Assembly (NCBI GenBank): GCA_964652775.1
Contig: CAZZAM010000056.1
Span: 1-21,465, forward strand
Direction: 5' to 3'
Source of the DNA: UBA11346 sp038060575
GTDB taxonomy: Bacteria > Planctomycetota > UBA11346
Length of the DNA: 21,465 nucleotides
The position numbers were made by a program, and so were the translations under genes. Of this stretch, positions 7,779-14,809 are shown piece by piece. Each line of letters begins with the position of its first letter. Positions within the stretch are counted from its first letter, which is position 1. The notes under the pieces are model-generated. The model did not search any database, was not told the DNA's origin, and saw only the letters and a list, made by a program, of their open reading frames with translations.

Positions 7779-8321
7779 ATGTCCGGACCGATCCCATCTC
7801 GTCGTGGCGCTGCTCTACCACGTTTTGAATTGCCGGCCGCGCTGCAGGAAGTGACCTTCAAGCCGATTGGCGTGGTGCGTTCTTCGTGGCGCATGCGACC
7901 GGAGGCGCCGCGCCAGGGTAGCGTCGACCCCGAGTCTCAGGCTGTCGTCGTCTTACGTCCCGGCTTACAGAATACCCTCAAAGATCTGCAGGGTTTTTCC
8001 TACGTGTGGGTGTTGGCGTGGTTTCACCACACGCGGGGTTGGAATCAGCAACTCGTGCCGCCGCGGGATCGCGTCAAGCGCGGGGTGTTTGCCACCCGCA
8101 GTCCGGATCGGCCGAATCCCATCGGTTTGACCGCAGCGCGGATCCTGCGCGTGCATGGCTGTCGCGTGTGGCTGTGCGGACACGATTTGCTCGACGGTAC
8201 GCCGGTGTTGGATCTGAAGCCATATATTCCCGACTACGACGCGTTTCCGCAGGCCGAACGCGGGTGGCTCGACGAACTTACTGAGCCAGGGCCGGACCAT
8301 CGCCTGCCGGACGCTGATTAA
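7779..8321 (+). CDS. trmO: tRNA (N6-threonylcarbamoyladenosine-37) N6-methyltransferase TrmO
   Basis: This 180-residue protein has the TsaA/TrmO domain from about residue 26 to 165. Diagnostic pieces are FKPIGVVRSSW at 27-37, FSYVWVLAWFHH at 73-84, RSPDRPNPIGL at 107-117 and DGTPVLDLKPYIP at 139-151. The family uses S-adenosylmethionine in an unusual beta-barrel fold to methylate t6A at position 37 of threonine tRNAs. The protein ends shortly after the TsaA domain, so the C-terminal extension found in E. coli TrmO (about 235 residues) is absent, as in many bacteria and archaea. A GGGG four bases before the ATG is the only candidate ribosome-binding site. The last 44 bases overlap the 3' end of the convergent gene on the opposite strand. 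Confidence 0.88.
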   Translation: MSGPIPSRRGAALPRFELPAALQEVTFKPIGVVRSSWRMRPEAPRQGSVDPESQAVVVLRPGLQNTLKDLQGFSYVWVLAWFHHTRGWNQQLVPPRDRVKRGVFATRSPDRPNPIGLTAARILRVHGCRVWLCGHDLLDGTPVLDLKPYIPDYDAFPQAERGWLDELTEPGPDHRLPDAD

Positions 8322-10041
8322 GATACTCTTTCAGCTGGGTGAGGTCGGACTGATTGCGCGCGTTTGCCTTCATCGAGTTCAGGATGTCTTGTGCGCGTGC
8401 GCGCGCGCGGATCTCTGCTGCTGCGAGTTTCGGTGTGGCTTGATGGTGTGTACGCATGGTCTCAGCTAAGCGCAGCGCTTTCACATCGACGGGCAGACGG
8501 TTGAGGTGGCTGGCCAAAGCCGCATTTGCTTCGTCAAAGCGTTTGAGTTGACACAGTCGCTTCGCGCGTTCGTAATCCAATTCCGATAACGGACCAAGGC
8601 GCAGCCGCAGGCGGTCTAATTCATGGAGTTGAGCGGAAATATCCGTCTGTTTGCCGATGCGGTTCCAAACTCGCGCTTCAATTCCGGTTGGCCCACCGCC
8701 GGAGAACGCCAGTTCACTGACGATCAACAGCGTTAAACCGCAAGCTGGGATGATCGGCAGGCATCCGGCCTTTCGTGGCGTGGTTACGAACGGCGCGACG
8801 GACCAACTTAATCCAGCAAGCAGCGCCAAGCACAGCACGCTGCCTGGCTGCGAGAGGTGCGATTCGATCAGGCATTGCGCGCCAGCGGTGCACCAGGCGA
8901 CGCGCAACGCGGCTGGCAACGCTTCGTGGCGGCGCAGCCACAGCGGACGAATGGTCCAGACCAGCGCCCATACCAACAGGCCAGCCAGCACCAGCCCGCC
9001 ATCAAGCAGCACTTGCAGCGGTTCGTTATGTGCGTGCTCGAGATAGCTTGGCACGGTCAACCACGACGAGGCGAAGGATGCTTGTTCAGGCAACACGGCG
9101 ATTGCCGCTGCCGGTCCATAACCAACTGCGACCATCGGCGAGACAAGCGCTTCGCTGGCTGCTCGCCCGATGTACACGCGTTGTGCGATTCCGTGACCGA
9201 GGCTGTTTAAGTTGATCACGCCAGCGATGACCAGGATCCATCCGATCACCAGGGTCGCACCACCAAGGATCAAGAGAGGGCAGTGGAAACGCGCTGGAAG
9301 TCGCAGAATCAACGCTGTTGCGATAGCGGCCCCAGTTGCCAGCCACACGGCGTTGCACCGGTCCTCGCTGAGTGTGGTGGTGCCGAGGAGATACACCACG
9401 GCGCTGGCACCGGCGGCGAATAACACCCACCAGCGACCAGAACGCAGGCACATGGCGATGCCAATGGCGACCAACGGCATGGCTGCACCGACGTTGAAGT
9501 TCACATTTCCGAATGGTGCATGTGAGCCGAGTTTCCAGGCCGAACCAAGATCCCGGTACATCGTCACCGTGGCGAGGATCAGGATACCCAGTCCGACAAT
9601 CGCGGTTGCGACGACAGGTGCGGTTATCTCGCGTCCATTGAGCCAGATCGCCAAGCCCACCGCGCAGGCCAATCCAGCGGCGCGTTCGCAGAACCAAATC
9701 AATCCTGGTTCTGGCACCTGATCCCAGGTGCTGAGTGCGAGTGCTTGCCACGCCAACGCGAGGAGCAACGGCAGTGCGCCGCGTGGAGTCAGACTCGTGC
9801 GAACGATGGCCCACGCCGCAGCAAGCGAGCCGAGTACTAGGAGGAGCGCCGCCGATCGTCCCGGCTGCACAGTCGGATTGAGGCCACCTGCCCACCACCA
9901 CAGCCAACAGCACGGCAGCAACGCGAGGGGGATGAGGCTGATAACCAGCGCCGGGCGATTGAGCCTCAACAACGCAACCCAAGGCAACCGCAGAGGCGCA
10001 GAGTTACGCAGAGGTCGCAGAGGGTTGGGGTTAGTAGGCAT
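8278..10041 (-). CDS. O-antigen ligase/polymerase-like membrane protein (Wzy_C type)
   Basis: This 587-residue protein has about ten or more hydrophobic segments between residues 30 and 445, followed by a soluble, helix-rich C-terminal part of about 140 residues that may hold TPR-like repeats. In the larger periplasmic loop region, HAHNE at 336-340 followed by LQVLLDGG matches the Wzy_C signature. GNVNFNVGAAMPL at 178-190 resembles the GNPN motif of O-antigen ligases and PilO/bacterial oligosaccharyl transferases. The likely role is transfer or polymerisation of a lipid-linked glycan at the outer face of the inner membrane, and the substrate is unknown. The first 26 residues are translated from hairpin repeat copy C, and no good ribosome-binding site precedes the ATG at 10041. 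The native start may lie elsewhere, for example at a TTG pair near 9980. The stop overlaps trmO convergently. Confidence 0.78.
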   Translation of the reverse strand: MPTNPNPLRPLRNSAPLRLPWVALLRLNRPALVISLIPLALLPCCWLWWWAGGLNPTVQPGRSAALLLVLGSLAAAWAIVRTSLTPRGALPLLLALAWQALALSTWDQVPEPGLIWFCERAAGLACAVGLAIWLNGREITAPVVATAIVGLGILILATVTMYRDLGSAWKLGSHAPFGNVNFNVGAAMPLVAIGIAMCLRSGRWWVLFAAGASAVVYLLGTTTLSEDRCNAVWLATGAAIATALILRLPARFHCPLLILGGATLVIGWILVIAGVINLNSLGHGIAQRVYIGRAASEALVSPMVAVGYGPAAAIAVLPEQASFASSWLTVPSYLEHAHNEPLQVLLDGGLVLAGLLVWALVWTIRPLWLRRHEALPAALRVAWCTAGAQCLIESHLSQPGSVLCLALLAGLSWSVAPFVTTPRKAGCLPIIPACGLTLLIVSELAFSGGGPTGIEARVWNRIGKQTDISAQLHELDRLRLRLGPLSELDYERAKRLCQLKRFDEANAALASHLNRLPVDVKALRLAETMRTHHQATPKLAAAEIRARARAQDILNSMKANARNQSDLTQLKEYLNQRPAGDGPALAQ

Positions 10042-10159
10042 AGATATTTCTTATGCCGATCACTCGCAGAGTGACGACTCAAGCCTGCTCTCCTCTGCGA
10101 TCTCAGCGGCCTCTGCGCCTCTGCGGTTGCCTTGAAGTTTTTCCAATGCCGGCTTGAGG
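9964..10159 (-). repeat. 196-bp hairpin repeat element, copy C
   Basis: Outer ends are CCTCAA at 9964 and CTTGAGG ending at 10159. The arms are AAGGCAACCGCAGAGG (from 9981) and CCTCTGCGGTTGCCTT (ending about 10134). The central hairpin is CACTC (10061-10065), loop GCA, GAGTG (10069-10073), fully paired. Two positions differ from copies B and D on both strands of the stem, so pairing is kept. The element lies between the S4-domain gene and the Wzy-like gene and overlaps the 5' end of the latter as annotated. Confidence 0.88.
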
Positions 10160-10185
10160 TTACGGCGCGACTCCACGGCGGTTGA

Positions 10186-10506
10186 TCAGCGATCGACGAG
10201 GTGTTCTGCGCCTGCCGTCGTCACGCGGTCGCCTTTGGCTAACTTCCGCGCTGGACGGAGTTCAGCCTGACCATTCACCATCACTTGGCCTTCGCGGATC
10301 AATACCTTGGCGTGGCCGCCATTTTCTGCCACGCCGACGAGTTTCAGAAACTGTGCGAGTGTGATCGGACCGCGGTCTTTGTGCGGTTTTTCAATTGCGG
10401 GCGTAGCGGCGACCGGCTTAGCGACTGCAGGTGGCTGCGCGGCCGCTGCGCGCTGCGCGTGCATGGGATTGCGGATTGGCGGACGCCGATCATCAGGACC
10501 ACGCAT
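10186..10506 (-). CDS. S4-domain RNA-binding protein (YbcJ/YaaA-like)
   Basis: From the ATG at 10506 the protein has 106 residues. The C-terminal 70 residues form an S4 domain: ITLAQFLKLVGVAENGGHAK, then VLIREGQVMVNGQAELRPARKL (given in two parts, contiguous in the protein), ending KGDRV. This fits small S4 proteins such as YbcJ or YaaA, which bind structured RNA, often ribosomal. The N-terminal 35 residues are rich in Pro, Ala and Arg and look disordered. A GGGAGG lies five bases before the ATG, which decides the start. A longer reading frame from 10725 runs inside the upstream kinase gene and is rejected. It overlaps the kinase gene by 14 bases, so the two are probably translationally coupled. 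Confidence 0.85.
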   Translation of the reverse strand: MRGPDDRRPPIRNPMHAQRAAAAQPPAVAKPVAATPAIEKPHKDRGPITLAQFLKLVGVAENGGHAKVLIREGQVMVNGQAELRPARKLAKGDRVTTAGAEHLVDR

Positions 10507-11485
10507 CGAGCCTCCCACGAATTTCTTGCCAACGTGGACGCGGCACTTGCGCACCGACCACTTCCACGGCAGCTGCACCGGCGCGGGCAGCGATGTCGGC
10601 GCAGCGGTCGAGCGGCAATCCACGGATGAGACCAGCCAGAAGACCAGCGGCCCAGGCATCACCAGCGCCATTGGTGTCGATGGCCCTCGCGGCCTGCGCA
10701 GGCGCACGCAAACGTTCCGCGCCACGCGCCAACATGGCTCCGTCAGCGCCCAGCTTCACCGCGACCAGTTGCACGCGCGGTGCGATCTCGTCGATTGCGG
10801 CCAGCGGGGATCCACCACTCCAGGCGGCGGCTTCATCCTGATTGAGTAGGGCAACACCGACGAGTCCGCCTTGCAGCAATTCGTCGAGCACCGCGCGATT
10901 GTTGCGGACCACTTCGTGTGCGGCGAAATCGAGTGCCAGGATAGCGCCGGCTTCCTTGGCTGCTCGAGCGATGGCACGAGCAAGGCCGTGATCGTAGAGC
11001 GAATAGCCCTCCATGATCACATAGCGCGCACCAGCGAACAGTTGGGGTGAGACATCGCCAGCGTGCAGTGATCCGGCTGCGCCTAGGCAGGTGCGAAAGG
11101 TTCGCTGCGCGTCCGGCGTGATCATCGCCAGAACGCGACCGGTATGTCCAGTCTGGCGTTCAATCAACAACGTCTTGCACCCTTGCATGGCGAGCGACAT
11201 GCGCATGTATTCAGCGAGATCGTCATCGCCAGTAATGCCGGAAAAAGCCGAGCGAATGCCGAGATTTGCCGTGCCGGTAGAAACATTGCAGGCCGCGCCA
11301 CCTGGCGCTTGTGAGGGCATGCCGCCGTGCGCAGCGAGGATTTTGGCGATCACTTCAGGTCCGACCAGTTCCATGCCGCCTTTGGCTCCGGGAACATGCT
11401 CGTTCAGAAACGCGTCATCGACTTGGATGCACAAATCAACCAATGGTGAGCCGATGCCCACCAGTTCGGGTACGTCGGCCGGCAT
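10493..11485 (-). CDS. PfkB-family carbohydrate/nucleoside kinase (adenosine kinase-like)
   Basis: This 330-residue protein has the full ribokinase fold pattern. It starts with ELVGIGSPLVDLCIQVDD, the N-terminal PfkB signature region. PGGAACNVS at 61-69 provides the sugar-binding diglycine, NQDEAAA occurs at 215-221, and DTNGAGDAWAAG at 270-281 has Asp276 as catalytic base. The substrate is a sugar or nucleoside, phosphorylated with ATP. The insert around 30-60 resembles adenosine-kinase-type members, but I would not name the substrate. Its ATG at 11485 comes one base after the stop of the FHA gene, so the two are clearly in one operon with the S4 gene downstream. Confidence 0.87.
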   Translation of the reverse strand: MPADVPELVGIGSPLVDLCIQVDDAFLNEHVPGAKGGMELVGPEVIAKILAAHGGMPSQAPGGAACNVSTGTANLGIRSAFSGITGDDDLAEYMRMSLAMQGCKTLLIERQTGHTGRVLAMITPDAQRTFRTCLGAAGSLHAGDVSPQLFAGARYVIMEGYSLYDHGLARAIARAAKEAGAILALDFAAHEVVRNNRAVLDELLQGGLVGVALLNQDEAAAWSGGSPLAAIDEIAPRVQLVAVKLGADGAMLARGAERLRAPAQAARAIDTNGAGDAWAAGLLAGLIRGLPLDRCADIAARAGAAAVEVVGAQVPRPRWQEIRGRLDAWS

Positions 11486-11486
11486 A

Positions 11487-12206
11487 TTATTTCTTGCTCT
11501 GTTCGTCGAGCATGCGCGCCAACTCCATCAACACACCTTGGCCGCTGCCCTCGATGGTGGTGGCTGGAGCGATCAACGCGTCGGAGTGGAAGGCAAAACG
11601 CGGTGGTGGATTCTTGGCGATGAGCGCCAACGCATCCATACCGGTGACCAGTCCTACAACGGCATGGATTGGCCTTCCGGAGGTCAGCCACAGCGAGCAC
11701 GTACCCTGGCCACCGAGTAGATCCAAGCGACCGCTCTTGCCAGTTTGTTGGAAGAACTGCAGCAGCTCGAAAACACCACCGTCGGTGATTGCGCCTGTGA
11801 AGGCGGCACCCTGATTGGCGAGGTCGTTGAGACTGAGGCCCGGCCCCATTGTTTCTTGGGCGCTTATTTGCGGTGCTTGCGCCGACAACGAACTGGGATC
11901 ACCGCCGGGAGGCAGCATGTGCAGGCGGAAGACTTGGCCCCCAACTTGGAGTTGGGTGCCGTCCTCGCACTTAGTCGGCTGGGTGATGCGTTGACTGTTG
12001 ACGAACGTGCCGTTGCGGCTGTTCAGATCGACGAGTGACCAACCGGTGGCCTCGTCCCAGCGCAATTCAGCATGACGGCGCGATGCTAGTGCGTCTTGCA
12101 CGGGGATGTCGATACCGTCTTCGCGGCCGAACGCATACGTGCGTCCGGGCAGCAGGCGGCGGGCCTGGCGGGAAGCGGAAACGATGTAGTAACCAATGGA
12201 TGCCAT
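11487..12206 (-). CDS. FHA-DUF4388 domain protein
   Basis: This 239-residue protein begins with an FHA domain at about 5-97 (FGRED at 26-30, ASRRHAEL at 41-48, NSRNGTFVN at 62-70), which should bind phosphothreonine-containing partners. A linker of about 35 residues rich in Pro, Ser and Gln follows. Then a DUF4388 (PATAN-like) module runs from about 136 to 206, starting FTGAITDGGVFELLQFF and including GRLDL and FAF. DUF4388 is found in signalling proteins of Deltaproteobacteria, Planctomycetes and cyanobacteria, with a suggested regulatory or protein-binding role. No membrane segment is seen. It is the first gene of a minus-strand operon with the kinase and S4 genes. Its start at 12206 faces a divergent ATPase gene across 65 bases, where the promoter of the operon should lie. 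Confidence 0.87.
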   Translation of the reverse strand: MASIGYYIVSASRQARRLLPGRTYAFGREDGIDIPVQDALASRRHAELRWDEATGWSLVDLNSRNGTFVNSQRITQPTKCEDGTQLQVGGQVFRLHMLPPGGDPSSLSAQAPQISAQETMGPGLSLNDLANQGAAFTGAITDGGVFELLQFFQQTGKSGRLDLLGGQGTCSLWLTSGRPIHAVVGLVTGMDALALIAKNPPPRFAFHSDALIAPATTIEGSGQGVLMELARMLDEQSKK

Positions 12207-12271
12207 TGCGGCGGAAGGTTAGTGCGCGGATGAGTGGCGCAAGTCCACCGCCCAGACAGCATGCCCGGCGT

Positions 12272-13936
12272 ATGCACCTACCTGACCCGGTTGCGCCAAT
12301 TGCCCCCGAGAACGAGATGCGGCCGCTGGCCGAACTGCTGGAAACACTGGCGCGCATCGATGGCTGGGGGCCGCGGGCCTGGCGCGAGGTATTAGGCGCT
12401 TGGCGGATGCCGTCGTGTGACCTGGGTATCGAAGAGCGTGAAGGCCCGCCGTGCGAGGAAGGGGGCGAGGTTGTATGCACTATTCGCTGGAATGCCCCTC
12501 GTTGGATAGGTTCTACGTCTCTCTCTCACCGCGCTGCGGCTGACTGGCTGCTTCGCCGTGCGCGGAGTGAGCTGATCCCCGACCTTGGCCTCGATGCATG
12601 GACGCTCGATCCGGGTGAATGGGTGCGTGCGACGAATGCGAGCTTCGTGATCACGGGCGATCTGTTTCTGCGCTTCTCCCTGCGTCTGCCCTTTGCCGGC
12701 ATGTGTATCGACGGTGAGCGCTTCGCGCGCGCGATCGGTCGCATCGGACGCTTCACGCGCGCGACCGCCGCCGCGCAGCCCGGCTTAGCAGCGCATCGCC
12801 GTTCGCTGGCTGTCCAAGGTGCGCTCCGTGACGCATTGCCAGCGCATGGATTGGTCGCCTTCGTCGCTGCCGGAAGCTTACTCGCCCGTGATCCCGCCGG
12901 TGGAGTGGATCCGTCGTGTCGTCCGCTGCGGGTTCCCAAACAGCTGACCGTCACCATCAATCTCGGGCGTCTCGGGCGGCATCGTGGATTGGGCATTCGT
13001 TCTGGTGTGACCGCGATTGCTGGTGCGCCCTACCACGGCAAGAGTACCCTGCTAGCCGCGATCGCCGGAGGTGGTGAGGATCGGCCGCCAGCAGACGGAC
13101 GCGAGCGCGTGGTGTCGATCGCCTCCCTGATGCCGGTGTTGGCCGATGATGGTCGACCGATTACGGCTCAGGACATGACGCCGTTCTTCCCGCGTTTACC
13201 GGGAGGAATGGCGCGTTCTTTTACGACCCGTCGCGCATCGGGATCAACCAGTATGGCTGCCGCCGTGTTGCAAAGCATTGCTGCCGGGGTGCGCTTGTTA
13301 CTGGTCGATGAGGACACCGCCGCCGCAAATTTTCTCTCGCTGCAACCCGCCATGCTACGGTTGCTTGGTCGCGATTTGCATGGCGCACGCACCCTGGCCG
13401 AAGTCCTGCCCGATCTCTCCCGACAGGGCATCTCGACCATCGTGGTTGCTGGTGCCAGCACGGCCGCGATCGCCAGTGCGGATCGCACCGTGCTGATGCG
13501 CGACTTCGCCCCGCAGGACGCCACCGCCGCCGCTCGTCGAGCTTGTGGTCGCCAACGTCGTGCAGCGTCGATCCGACTTCCTGCACGTCGCTTGGCGGGA
13601 GATCCTGACGCGATTCTTGGTCACGGTCACGCCCTGCGCATTGATGCCGACGATCCAGAACGCCCATCAACACCGACTTTTCGCGTTGATCTGCGCCGCA
13701 GCGGCATGCAGCTAGATGCTTGGCTCGCACGCGGTGCCGTCCTGGGTGCGGCGTGGTGTACCCGTCTGGCCGATGGTGGTTGTCCAATGGATGAACTCGG
13801 CCAACGCTATGTCGCGTGGCTTGCTGAACGAGGGCCGGTTGCGCTCGATCCGTTCCATGACGGCTTCCATGCAGTTGCCCCGTGGCCGCTGGTCGCGGCG
13901 GTATTGGAGCGGATACCGGGAGTGGGGATGGAATGA
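12272..13936 (+). CDS. Predicted ATPase of the ABC class (ABC_ATPase family)
   Basis: From the ATG at 12272 the protein has 554 residues, near the usual family size. The family N-terminal pattern (LLETLARIDGWG at 22-33) is present. Walker A is GAPYHGKST at 251-259, an ABC-signature-like ASGSTSMAAAVLQSIAAG spans 322-339, and Walker B is LLLVDED at 342-348, followed by TAAANFL (DEDTSATNF in relatives). These match the predicted ABC-class ATPases, which lack membrane domains and whose function is unknown. They are presumably soluble. The start is uncertain: a frame open from 12035 overlaps the divergent FHA gene and is rejected, and ATG 12317 is an alternative. The stop overlaps the RAYT start as ATGA. 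Confidence 0.85.
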   Translation: MHLPDPVAPIAPENEMRPLAELLETLARIDGWGPRAWREVLGAWRMPSCDLGIEEREGPPCEEGGEVVCTIRWNAPRWIGSTSLSHRAAADWLLRRARSELIPDLGLDAWTLDPGEWVRATNASFVITGDLFLRFSLRLPFAGMCIDGERFARAIGRIGRFTRATAAAQPGLAAHRRSLAVQGALRDALPAHGLVAFVAAGSLLARDPAGGVDPSCRPLRVPKQLTVTINLGRLGRHRGLGIRSGVTAIAGAPYHGKSTLLAAIAGGGEDRPPADGRERVVSIASLMPVLADDGRPITAQDMTPFFPRLPGGMARSFTTRRASGSTSMAAAVLQSIAAGVRLLLVDEDTAAANFLSLQPAMLRLLGRDLHGARTLAEVLPDLSRQGISTIVVAGASTAAIASADRTVLMRDFAPQDATAAARRACGRQRRAASIRLPARRLAGDPDAILGHGHALRIDADDPERPSTPTFRVDLRRSGMQLDAWLARGAVLGAAWCTRLADGGCPMDELGQRYVAWLAERGPVALDPFHDGFHAVAPWPLVAAVLERIPGVGME

Positions 13937-14637
13937 GTGTGCCGCCTCCCGGGAACGCCAATCTCCCGATTGGCGATTCGAAAATAACCAAGGCAACTGC
14001 CATTGCCCCTGCCAATCAGGAGATTGGCGTTTCCGGGTGGAGCAGCCGTGGATACTTGCCGCATTTTGATGGCAACGACACGATTCAGCACGTCACGTTT
14101 CATCTGGCAGATAGTTTGCCGAAAGAGGTTCTGGAACGGTTGAATCTTGAGATCTGTAATTTGCCGTTCGATCAGCAGGATGTGGAACGGCGTAAGCGCA
14201 TAGAAGCCTGGATCGATGCCGGTCATGGCGGTTGTATCCTGCGCGAGCCTGTGATTGCGGAGATGGTACAAAACACATTCCTCTTTTTTGACGGTCAACG
14301 TTATCGACTCCTTGCCTGGGTGGTGATGCCGAATCACGTACATGTGCTCTTCCAGCCCTTGCCAGGCTGGACGCTCGCGCGCATCGTCGCCTCGTGGAAG
14401 AAATTCACCGCTGCTCGTATTTGCGCTCATCTCTTCCCCGGGAACGCCAATCTCCCGATTGGCGCACCTCCGTCGCCAGTGTGGCACCGCGAATACTGGG
14501 ATCGCTACATCCGCGATGAAAGTCACTTTCATCAAGTTGTGGCGTATATTCACGCGAATCCGGTGAAGGCTGGGTTGGTTATGCGAGTGGAGGATTGGCA
14601 GTGGAGTAGTGTGTCCTCGGGAGCACCAATCTCCTGA
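13933..14637 (+). CDS. REP-associated tyrosine transposase (RAYT, Y1/IS200-like)
   Basis: From the ATG at 13933 the protein has 234 residues. SRGYLPHFDG at 38-47 is the typical RAYT opening. The HUH metal motif is His135-Val-His137 in MPNHVHVLF, and the late block EYWDRYIRDESHF followed by AYIHANPVKAGLV (204-216) carries the probable nucleophile Tyr205. The family cuts single-stranded REP palindromes via a 5'-phosphotyrosine link and is usually single-copy and domesticated. Oddities: residues 6-14 and 169-177 are the identical peptide PGNANLPIG, each translated from a REP palindrome. A reverse REP encodes about 26-36, and the stop codon lies in another REP. The internal insertion falls between the HUH and tyrosine parts and keeps the frame, so the enzyme may still fold. 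No start codon exists after the first two REPs, so translation must begin upstream of them, at 13933 or GTG 13939. Confidence 0.86.
   Translation: MSVPPPGNANLPIGDSKITKATAIAPANQEIGVSGWSSRGYLPHFDGNDTIQHVTFHLADSLPKEVLERLNLEICNLPFDQQDVERRKRIEAWIDAGHGGCILREPVIAEMVQNTFLFFDGQRYRLLAWVVMPNHVHVLFQPLPGWTLARIVASWKKFTAARICAHLFPGNANLPIGAPPSPVWHREYWDRYIRDESHFHQVVAYIHANPVKAGLVMRVEDWQWSSVSSGAPIS
13948..13975 (+). repeat. REP palindrome R1 (5' end of RAYT gene)
   Basis: A GGGAAC head is followed by GCCAATC, a four-base loop TCCC, and GATTGGC, giving a 7-bp stem. It is read in frame as residues 5-14 of the RAYT protein. Confidence 0.88.
14011..14037 (-). repeat. REP palindrome R2
   Basis: This is an inverted copy with loop AGGA and tail TTTCCGGG in place of TTCCCGGG. 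It pairs with R1 as a BIME-like unit separated by 35 bases. It is read in frame near RAYT residues 27-35. Confidence 0.87.
14437..14464 (+). repeat. REP palindrome R3 inside the RAYT coding sequence
   Basis: This is a perfect copy of R1, including the rarer TCCC loop, lying in the middle of the transposase gene. It is read in the same phase as R1 and gives the peptide PGNANLPIG. Confidence 0.9.
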
Positions 14638-14648
14638 TTGGCCCGGGG
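14615..14648 (+). repeat. REP palindrome R4 (contains RAYT stop codon)
   Basis: A slightly diverged copy (CGGGAGCACCAATC, loop TCCT, GATTGGC). The RAYT stop TGA at 14635-14637 lies within its loop and 3' stem. Confidence 0.85.
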
Positions 14649-14688
14649 CAATGACGTTTGGCTTGAATGTTTTGACAATTCTCAAACC

Positions 14689-14715
14689 GCCAATCAGGAG
14701 ATTGGCGTTCCCGGG
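14689..14715 (-). repeat. REP palindrome R5
   Basis: An inverted copy, GCCAATC-AGGA-GATTGGC followed by GTTCCCGGG. It lies in the 172-base gap between the RAYT gene and the topoisomerase gene. Confidence 0.9.
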
Positions 14716-14730
14716 TTTGCCATTGCCTCT

Positions 14731-14757
14731 GCCAATCAGGAGATTGGCGTTCCCAGG
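14731..14757 (-). repeat. REP palindrome R6
   Basis: An inverted copy, GCCAATC-AGGA-GATTGGC followed by GTTCCCAGG, 15 bases after R5 and in the same direction. It lies about 50 bases before the topoisomerase start. The preceding bases GCCATTGCCTCT also precede R2, so the mobile unit may extend beyond the palindrome. Confidence 0.9.
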
Positions 14758-14809
14758 GATCTTGCCGTCCCCCGTCTCCTGGCCACACTGCGCCGCTCGC
14801 GGAGGATGC

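Noticed and set aside
12035..12271. 79-residue N-terminal extension of the ABC-class ATPase
   Set aside because: It lies antisense to the FHA-DUF4388 gene, is Arg-rich shadow sequence, and the family pattern starts about 20 residues after the chosen ATG.
13948..14757. CRISPR array
   Set aside because: The repeats are short palindromes in both orientations at irregular spacing, inside and around a transposase gene, and there are no cas genes.
14609..14809. 67-residue N-terminal extension of the topoisomerase subunit
   Set aside because: It translates REP palindromes R4-R6 and precedes a normal family start at 14810, which has a GGAGG ribosome-binding site.
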